The position numbers and the translations under genes are program-made. 6,486 nucleotides of DNA from NCBI GenBank assembly GCA_947460525.1, contig CANHIV010000060.1, forward strand, positions 1-6,486, read 5' to 3'. How positions within the stretch are numbered: the stretch's first letter is position 1; every line of letters starts with the position of its first letter. This DNA is from Flavobacteriales bacterium. Its GTDB lineage: Bacteria; Bacteroidota; Bacteroidia; Flavobacteriales_D; Sanyastnellaceae. The notes beneath the pieces are model-generated. The model ran no database searches. It worked only from the letters and a program-made list of their open reading frames with translations, and was not told where the DNA came from. Positions 1 to 5,318 of this stretch are shown in pieces.

Positions 1-1
1 A

Positions 2-2392
2 GACTACCCGGATAAACTTACTGTAAATGTCGAGTCGCAGTTTGGTTACAATCCGCAAGTTTCATTCAAAGATTTTGTTTCATCGGAACGCAGCGGAACA
101 GATTGGTTGGCATTTGATAATAGCTACCGAGTTCGCAACTCGGATGACGTTGTTTCTCCTGTCATTGCGCCAAGCACTTACCAAGAGATGGTGGCATTGG
201 GATTGGGAGATTACTTTCATCAGATGGGGGTCCATGGATGGGAAGAAGGAGCTGCGCAATCTGAAGTATACTTCAAAGCAGGATTGGTAGAGTTGGGCTT
301 GTTGTCCGCAACGTCAATCAATGATCCCGCAGCATATGCACAAGCACGAGCAGTATACAATCTGCAGTACAAGCCACAAGCCTATGATTTGATCAACCCC
401 AAAGGGACCGAATACAGCAATGGTTTTGCCAACAACTGGAACATTAAAAAAATCAAGGCACCCCTTAACTTCAGCCAGAACGTAAGTATTGGAAATGAAA
501 CAACTTTACTTGGAAAACCGCTGGGTTATTTTATTGGGTTTAGATATGGTACCAATTACCGATATGATCCCAACGGGATTTCACAGCGCGTAGGTGATGA
601 AACATTGGGCTACCCAGTGGATAGGCAAGATGCGGCCCAAATCAGTAGAGAAACCAATTCATGGAATGCCCTTTTTAATGTGGCATATAAATTAAATGCC
701 AACAATAAATTGGCGTTTATTTTCATGCCCAATTTCATTGGTGTAAATGATGTTGCACAATACAGTGGAATTCCATTTTCAAATGCATTTGAGGAAGTGG
801 ATGTAACCAATAATATTTTCTATGAGCAAAGAAGACAATTGATTTATCAGTTGAACTCTTCCCATTTTATTCCATCAAAAAAAATCAAAATTGATTTCAA
901 TTCTTCTTACACCAGTGGAAGAAGTTCTGCGCCAGACTTTAAATCAACCCAATATACCATGGGTGTTGAAAATGGCGCTTCCACAGGTTACGGTTTCAGT
1001 CCAACATTTGGTGAGGGAATTAGAAGATTCTATCGTTACTTAAATGAAACTTATCTGGATTCTCGATTGGCATTCGAAATGCCCATTAAGAAATTGGAAG
1101 TAGAGGGATTGACAAGGAAATTGCTTTGGGGAGCAGCATTGCAAAGGAACTACCGTAAGATTGACAACGATGAATACAAATTGTTTGCTAATCCGGATGT
1201 TTCTTTGGATCCATTGCTTTCAAGTGATCTGGATGCTTATTTGGATCCGAGTAAATTTATAATGGGAGACAATTTCCAATTCTATTACCAAAGAAACAAT
1301 TACTTGAGGAATCACTCATTTGGTGAGAGCAATGTACTGGCGGCTTATTTGAGTACGGATTTTGAATTGAACAAAAGCCTAAGATTGATTACTGGTGGCA
1401 GAATGGAGAAGACGGAGATGTATGTTGATGTAGATGATTATTTCCGCAATGGATACGCCAAGGATGATATCCGAAGAGAGAACGTAGGTGGATTTCCGTT
1501 GGTGAATCCTGGTGAAATCAACAAAATCAATTTCTTGCCCAACGCCAGCTTGGTATATAAAATAAAGACGGAAAAAGTTTCTCAAGCGAACTTGAGATTC
1601 AACTATAGTCAAACCTTGGCACGTCCAAGTATACGTGAAATGAGTGACGCCGCAATTTTGGACAATGAGTTCCGAACTTTGATTTACGGGAACTCAGATT
1701 TGAAAATGGTTGAAATCAAGAACTACGATTTCAGAGGTGAATCCTATTTCAAGAATGGCGACAACTTATCGGTTAGTTTGTTTTACAAAGACTTTAAAAA
1801 CCACATTGAGATGGGATTTGGTTCAGCAGGTATTACCTGGGAGAATATTGCAAAGTCTCATGTAATGGGATTGGAGTTGGAAGGCAAGAAGCAATTGGGT
1901 AAATACTTTGAGTTTAGAAGCAATGTTACATTGGTACGTTCTGAAGCAGAATTTGTGCGTAGAGATTTGACATTGGTTGATGGTAAGAAAGTATATACTG
2001 TTTTGGATACCATCAATCGTCCTATGTTTGGTCAAGCACCTTATTTGATCAATTCTATTTTAACTTATCAGAATGATAGCCTAGGTTTTACCGCTACAGT
2101 GAGTTACAATGTTCAAGGTCCAAGGTTGGTTATTGCAGGAGCAATTAAAGGTCGTCCGGATGTATATGAGATGCCGAGAAATATGATTGATTTCAAGGTA
2201 ACCAAGCGTGTTTCAGATCATTGGTCTTTGGGCTTAACCGTAAGGGATATTTTAAATACAGCCGTTAGACGATCATACAATATTTCATCCTACAAGATCA
2301 ACGGATTGGAAAACACTACTGGTGGTTGGTATGATTATGACAAGTTTCGATATGGAACCAATTTTAATCTCAGTGTAACTTATAATTTATAA
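2..2392 (+). CDS. TonB-dependent outer-membrane receptor, beta-barrel part (5' end missing)
   Basis: This gene would encode an energy-coupled outer-membrane transporter that imports a ligand using TonB-ExbBD. The frame is open from base 2, so the gene begins before the window; the TTG at 107 is internal. The first visible residues (DYPDKLTVNVESQFGYNP) resemble the stretch just after the plug domain, where family members read roughly GGxVNIxTKDfP. The 796 visible codons are therefore almost all barrel. Family-like blocks are LITGGRMEKTEMYVDV, LRFNYSQTLARPSIREM (about fragment residue 535), NLSVSLFYKDFKNHIEMGF, PRNMIDFKVTKRVSDHWSLGL and the terminal strand TNFNLSVTYNL. No frameshift or internal stop is seen. 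The stop lies 2 nt before the next ATG, so the genes are probably cotranscribed and translationally coupled. No SusD-like partner follows, which argues against a classical SusC glycan importer. The substrate is unknown. The signal peptide, any carboxypeptidase-like N-terminal domain and the TonB box are outside the window. Confidence 0.93.
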   Translation, partial: DYPDKLTVNVESQFGYNPQVSFKDFVSSERSGTDWLAFDNSYRVRNSDDVVSPVIAPSTYQEMVALGLGDYFHQMGVHGWEEGAAQSEVYFKAGLVELGLLSATSINDPAAYAQARAVYNLQYKPQAYDLINPKGTEYSNGFANNWNIKKIKAPLNFSQNVSIGNETTLLGKPLGYFIGFRYGTNYRYDPNGISQRVGDETLGYPVDRQDAAQISRETNSWNALFNVAYKLNANNKLAFIFMPNFIGVNDVAQYSGIPFSNAFEEVDVTNNIFYEQRRQLIYQLNSSHFIPSKKIKIDFNSSYTSGRSSAPDFKSTQYTMGVENGASTGYGFSPTFGEGIRRFYRYLNETYLDSRLAFEMPIKKLEVEGLTRKLLWGAALQRNYRKIDNDEYKLFANPDVSLDPLLSSDLDAYLDPSKFIMGDNFQFYYQRNNYLRNHSFGESNVLAAYLSTDFELNKSLRLITGGRMEKTEMYVDVDDYFRNGYAKDDIRRENVGGFPLVNPGEINKINFLPNASLVYKIKTEKVSQANLRFNYSQTLARPSIREMSDAAILDNEFRTLIYGNSDLKMVEIKNYDFRGESYFKNGDNLSVSLFYKDFKNHIEMGFGSAGITWENIAKSHVMGLELEGKKQLGKYFEFRSNVTLVRSEAEFVRRDLTLVDGKKVYTVLDTINRPMFGQAPYLINSILTYQNDSLGFTATVSYNVQGPRLVIAGAIKGRPDVYEMPRNMIDFKVTKRVSDHWSLGLTVRDILNTAVRRSYNISSYKINGLENTTGGWYDYDKFRYGTNFNLSVTYNL

Positions 2393-2394
2393 TC

Positions 2395-3729
2395 ATGAGA
2401 GCAAGCAAGTGGACCCTTATTGCAATAATATCATTGCTGCCCTTCGTTTCCTTTGGGCAATTAAGAAAGGTCTTTATTGAGAAGTATTACATCAGTGATT
2501 TCAATGATGCGCAAGATACCATTGGTGGTCAATTGGCTGAAGGTGCTGTCACGTATCGTATTTTTTTAGAATTGGAGCCCAATGCCAGGGTGAAAAGTAT
2601 TTTCGGAGATGACAGACATCCTTTTCACATGGCAAGTTCTGAGGTTTTTTTCAATAACATTTCTCAAGGAAAATCTTTTGGAAAAGATTTTACAAAGGCA
2701 TCTTTATCTGAGAATACAGTTGCTTTGGACTCTTATTTAACCATAGGGCAAATTGCAAAGCAAGGTTCAAAAGTGTACTTTGCCCTGCCCAAGGTATTGG
2801 ACAATGATGGGTCGTTTATAGGTGGAAATAACAATGATGGAGGCAGTGCTGCTGGTCAAGGATTGTTATCGTCTATCAATGCAGAAGCTGGAATTCCAGT
2901 TACGGTTTCTGATGGATTTGATACGTTATTAATGAATCCAATTTCATGGACTACCACAGGGGTTCAAGATGTAATCACGGGATCTGACACTACGATTTTT
3001 GGATCTGAGGTAGCGCAGCAAAGTTTTGAAAGTCAAAACTTTTATTTGGCAGCCAGTGAAGGTGTGAGGGGTATCAATGCAGACAGTAACTTTGTAATGG
3101 TCGCGCAATTGACAACTTCCGGGGACATTTCGTTTTCCATCAATGCCGAAATAGAATTTTGGGAGAACAATCAATGGAATACGATGCGGTATGTAAGTGC
3201 AGATACCCTGCTGGCTTCAGGTGAGGTGTACAATCCATTTTTGAAGTATCCTTATTCTTGTGGATGCATGGATCCTGCATACTTGGAGTACAGTCCTGCT
3301 TATGTATGTTCTTTAGAAGGCGCTTGCCAAAACCTTATTGTCTATGGATGTTCGGACAGCATGGCTTGCAATTACAATGTAGATGTCAATGTGCATGTGC
3401 AGGAATTGTGTTGCTATCCCGGCTCATGCAATAACCGTGATTTGGTTGAGGTGTGTCCAACTTTATTGGGTGCTAATGCTTTTGAATTGTCTGTTTTTCC
3501 CAATCCTGCGAGTGAATTTGTAAATGTGAATGTATTGAATGCAAATCTTGAGGATACAGAGGTGTTGATTTACAATGCAAATGGAGCATTGATGTTTACA
3601 CAGCAGATCAGTCAAGCGCCACATAATTTGAATGTCAATGTGGATGTTTCTGGATTGAACGTTGGCCTTTATCAAGTAGTGGTTAGAACCAACAGTCAAG
3701 TGATTTCAAAAATGTTTTTCAAAGTTTAA
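2395..3729 (+). CDS. Secreted Cys-rich protein with T9SS type A sorting domain
   Basis: This is a 444-residue protein predicted to cross the inner membrane by Sec and the outer membrane by the type IX system. A signal peptide is clear (hydrophobic about residues 6-20, cleavage after SFG, mature protein starting at Gln22). Residues 23-285 form the main domain, with blocks such as YYISDFNDAQDTIGG, FFNNISQGKSFGKDF and NDGSFIGGNNNDGGSAAGQG. I recognise this as a pattern seen in other Bacteroidota secreted proteins but know no function. Residues 289-354 contain ten Cys in two GCxD-type repeats. Residues 364-444 are a T9SS type A C-terminal domain: LSVFPNPAS motif, then GLYQVVV and a Lys near the end (SKMFFKV). 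The ATG lies 2 nt after the receptor stop with no Shine-Dalgarno sequence, so reinitiation is likely. The product may be anchored at the surface and could act beside the receptor; that role is inference. Confidence 0.9.
   Translation: MRASKWTLIAIISLLPFVSFGQLRKVFIEKYYISDFNDAQDTIGGQLAEGAVTYRIFLELEPNARVKSIFGDDRHPFHMASSEVFFNNISQGKSFGKDFTKASLSENTVALDSYLTIGQIAKQGSKVYFALPKVLDNDGSFIGGNNNDGGSAAGQGLLSSINAEAGIPVTVSDGFDTLLMNPISWTTTGVQDVITGSDTTIFGSEVAQQSFESQNFYLAASEGVRGINADSNFVMVAQLTTSGDISFSINAEIEFWENNQWNTMRYVSADTLLASGEVYNPFLKYPYSCGCMDPAYLEYSPAYVCSLEGACQNLIVYGCSDSMACNYNVDVNVHVQELCCYPGSCNNRDLVEVCPTLLGANAFELSVFPNPASEFVNVNVLNANLEDTEVLIYNANGALMFTQQISQAPHNLNVNVDVSGLNVGLYQVVVRTNSQVISKMFFKV
3262..3414 (+). repeat. 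Two degenerate GCxD-type Cys-rich protein repeats
   Basis: Residues 290-311 (starting GCMDPAYLEYSPAYVC and ending GAC) and 318-340 (starting GCSDSMACNYN and ending LCC) of the T9SS-exported protein align as two units joined by QNLIVY. They resemble the GCTDPxACNYNPxAxxDDGSC repeats common in secreted proteins of marine Bacteroidota. The first unit keeps the spacing but has lost the NY core. The second keeps ACNYN but has VDVNVHVQELCC where DDGSC is usual. The function of such repeats is not established to my knowledge; disulfide-stabilised linkers before the sorting domain are a reasonable guess. Confidence 0.65.
3484..3726 (+). other. T9SS type A C-terminal sorting domain (protein domain)
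   Basis: These are residues 364-444 of the secreted protein. The domain opens with LSVFPNPASEFVNV, matching the usual (F/Y)PNP start, continues with EVLIYNANGALMF and VSGLNVGLYQVVV, and closes with SKMFFKV. Length (about 80 residues) and motif order fit the type A class, which is recognised by the type IX translocon and normally removed when the passenger is attached to surface lipopolysaccharide. Confidence 0.9.
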
Positions 3730-3736
3730 TCGCACA

Positions 3737-4447
3737 ATGAGAAAGGCAATTATATTATTCTCGGCAATTTTCATGCTTGTTTCTTGTAAGGAAGAATCGA
3801 CAAAAAAGGAGATTGAAACAGGCAAGGTTACGGACCGAAATGGTCATGTATACAAAACAGTGAAGATAGGCGACGATTGGTGGATGGCAGAAAATTTGCG
3901 CGTTACCGTTTTCAATGACTCAACACCATTATTGGCGATTTTACCTAGCGCAAATGACAACGTTTGGGCATCTAATACCGTTCCCGCTTTCAGCTTTGTA
4001 AATGACACATTGTTTGGTCTGTTGTACAATTTTTCATCCATCGAAGATCAAAGAGGGTTGGCCCCGGAAGGCTGGCACATTCCTACAGATGAGGAATGGC
4101 AGCGCATGGAAGAAGCGGTAGGAATGTCTACAGAGGATTCTGACAAATTGGGATGGAGAGGAACCAATGAAGCTGAAAAGTTGGCTCCCTTGTATTCTCG
4201 TGGATGGCCAGAGTTTTCAGAAATGTTTGGTACAGATGAATTTGGGTTCAATGCCCTTCCTGGTGGATGTCGTTTGTTCAACGGAAGTTTGAACACGCAG
4301 AACAACACTGCATTTTGGTGGACACGGTCTGGCTATGGAGACAATGAGGCGTGGTACCGTTATGTGGACTACAACCAAGATAGAATTTTTAGACAGCACA
4401 CATTTCAGCAGTATGGAATGAGTATTAGATGTGTAAAGAATAAGTAA
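3737..4447 (+). CDS. FISUMP-domain lipoprotein, probably surface-exposed
   Basis: This is a 236-residue lipoprotein. The N-terminus is a short type II signal peptide with lipobox LVSC, so Cys17 would be acylated and retained in a membrane. The residues after it are KEES; a Lys followed by two acidic residues resembles the export signal that sends Bacteroidota lipoproteins to the cell surface. The rest fits the Fibrobacter succinogenes major paralogous (FISUMP) domain: DRNGHVYKTVKIGDDWWMAENL (split as 33-42 and 43-54), LYNFSS (96-101), LAPEGWHIPTDEEW (108-121), GFNALPGGCRL (170-180), FWWTRSG (193-199) and the closing YGMSIRCVK (226-234). All main blocks are present, so the domain looks intact. 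The biochemical role of FISUMP domains is not known; binding at the surface is a guess. The ATG is 7 nt after the previous stop and lacks a Shine-Dalgarno sequence. Confidence 0.9.
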   Translation: MRKAIILFSAIFMLVSCKEESTKKEIETGKVTDRNGHVYKTVKIGDDWWMAENLRVTVFNDSTPLLAILPSANDNVWASNTVPAFSFVNDTLFGLLYNFSSIEDQRGLAPEGWHIPTDEEWQRMEEAVGMSTEDSDKLGWRGTNEAEKLAPLYSRGWPEFSEMFGTDEFGFNALPGGCRLFNGSLNTQNNTAFWWTRSGYGDNEAWYRYVDYNQDRIFRQHTFQQYGMSIRCVKNK

Positions 4448-4453
4448 AAGACC

Positions 4454-5131
4454 ATGCGAAACATCTTAGTAATATTTTTATTGGTAGCGTCATCTGTGAC
4501 ATTTGGTCAAAGTGATTCTTCTAAATATGCAGTTCAAATGTCGATTACCAATGGTTGGTCGTATCGTTCATTGAATTCAAGTAACAGTGAAATGAACCAA
4601 GTAATTGAGGGATTGAATGAAATAGAAAAGGGGCGCTACGTAATGGGTTTTGAGGCTGTGCTTATGCGTCATTTGAGTAAAAATTTCACTGTGCAATCGG
4701 GTTTGTCCTACCATACATTGGGACACCGTGTGGATACCTTGGTAGAATTGGGAATTGAGAACATTACCTATACTTTAAAATATATCCAAATACCTGTGTC
4801 AGCACGCTTCAATTTTTTAGAGGAGAATAAGGTTAGTCCATATATACAGTTGGGTGGTCAGTATGGTTTATTGGTTGGTGATGTTATGGAGTACAAAATT
4901 CGCGGAGCCAATAGAAGTTCAAGGGTAGTTAATGAAGGTGAGTGGCAGAAGCATTCTTTCTCATTAATTGGCGGAGCAGGTGTACAAGTTGAATTGGATC
5001 CAAGTAATGCATTTATTGCAGGCGTGCAAGGGCAATATGCAGTTAATGCATCTACAAAAACAGAATTGAAAAGGAGTTATTACGATATGAGCTTGTTGCT
5101 GGGGTGGGTAATTAAGCTCCGTGCCAACTAA
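4454..5131 (+). CDS. Small outer-membrane beta-barrel protein (PorT/OMP_b-brl type)
   Basis: This 225-residue protein has a signal peptide (hydrophobic residues 4-15, cleavage after TFG, mature start at Gln19) and a mature part of alternating amphipathic strands. Examples are YAVQMSITNGWSY, FTVQSGLSYHTLGHRV, YIQIPVSARFNFL, VSPYIQLGGQYGLLVG, FSLIGGAGVQVEL, FIAGVQGQYAVNAS and the last strand YDMSLLLGWVIKL. The YIQIPVSARF block and the overall size fit the outer-membrane beta-barrel families typical of Bacteroidota (about 200 residues, probably eight strands). No catalytic motif is visible. It ends the operon: the start is 6 nt after the lipoprotein stop and an intrinsic terminator follows 23 nt after its own stop. 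It could be an accessory barrel for the lipoprotein or the T9SS-exported protein, but this is inferred only from position. Confidence 0.85.
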   Translation: MRNILVIFLLVASSVTFGQSDSSKYAVQMSITNGWSYRSLNSSNSEMNQVIEGLNEIEKGRYVMGFEAVLMRHLSKNFTVQSGLSYHTLGHRVDTLVELGIENITYTLKYIQIPVSARFNFLEENKVSPYIQLGGQYGLLVGDVMEYKIRGANRSSRVVNEGEWQKHSFSLIGGAGVQVELDPSNAFIAGVQGQYAVNASTKTELKRSYYDMSLLLGWVIKLRAN

Positions 5132-5154
5132 GAAATCAATTGTTATCAAATTGC

Positions 5155-5184
5155 AACGCGAGGTTAACCCTCGCGTTTTTTTTT
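5155..5184 (+). terminator. Rho-independent terminator of the receptor operon
   Basis: A perfect 9-bp stem (AACGCGAGG at 5155-5163 pairing with CCTCGCGTT at 5169-5177) encloses the 5-nt loop TTAAC. It runs straight into nine T residues (5176-5184), the first two of which also pair in the stem. It lies 23 nt after the beta-barrel gene stop. No A-tract precedes the stem, so it should work only for plus-strand transcription. It separates the four-gene operon from the gene at 5319. Confidence 0.93.
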
Positions 5185-5216
5185 GTACGCAATAAAGTCG
5201 CATGGAGATAATATTG
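5182..5216 (+). promoter_or_regulatory. Weak candidate Bacteroidota-type promoter
   Basis: TTTG at 5182-5185 and TAATATTG at 5209-5216 resemble the -33 (TTTG) and -7 (TAnnTTTG) elements of the Bacteroidota primary sigma factor, the latter with one mismatch. The 23-nt spacer is slightly longer than the usual 19-21 nt, and the -33 element overlaps the terminator T-tract. If used, the transcript would have a leader of roughly 95-100 nt. Other near matches (TAAGATTG at 5251-5258, CAAATTTG at 5288-5295) lack a well-placed -33 element. A promoter must exist somewhere in 5185-5318; this exact choice is uncertain. Confidence 0.2.
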
Positions 5217-5306
5217 AATTGATAAATGCGCCTTGCTTTTAATAGAAAGGTAAGATTGACTTTATTCAAATAGGAGAGTTGAAAGTCCAAATTTGTGCCA
5301 ATCTAT

Positions 5307-5318
5307 TAACCAAAAAAA
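5307..5318 (+). promoter_or_regulatory. A-rich translation initiation region in place of a Shine-Dalgarno site
   Basis: Seven consecutive A residues (5312-5318) directly precede the ATG at 5319, and the first codons are also very A-rich. There is no GGAGG-like element at normal spacing; the AGGAG at 5272-5276 is more than 40 nt away. Bacteroidota, including Flavobacterium, commonly rely on A residues just upstream of the start and an unstructured leader rather than rRNA pairing, and strong A-richness goes with high translation. This also supports the choice of start codon. Confidence 0.55.

Noticed and set aside
107..109. TTG as start codon of the receptor gene
   Set aside because: The same frame continues upstream to the window edge with receptor-like sequence (QFGYNP, SFKDFVSSE), so the gene starts outside the window.
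27..290. 87-codon plus-strand open frame overlapping the start of the receptor
   Set aside because: It overlaps the receptor frame, which is open from base 2 and has clear family sequence; the alternative product shows no recognisable motif.
5236..5249. Small hairpin CTTTT-AATA-GAAAG in the leader
   Set aside because: Only five pairs, one of them G-T, all but one of the others A-T; too weak to call a regulatory element or terminator.
5256..5284. TTGACT at 5256 as a sigma-70 type -35 box
   Set aside because: Seventeen bases downstream lies TTGAAA, not a TATAAT-like box, and this phylum uses a different promoter consensus.
4964..5290. 108-codon minus-strand open frame across the terminator and the end of the barrel gene
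   Set aside because: It reads through the plus-strand terminator and the barrel gene, has low-complexity Cys/Ile-rich sequence and no family resemblance; it is a shadow.
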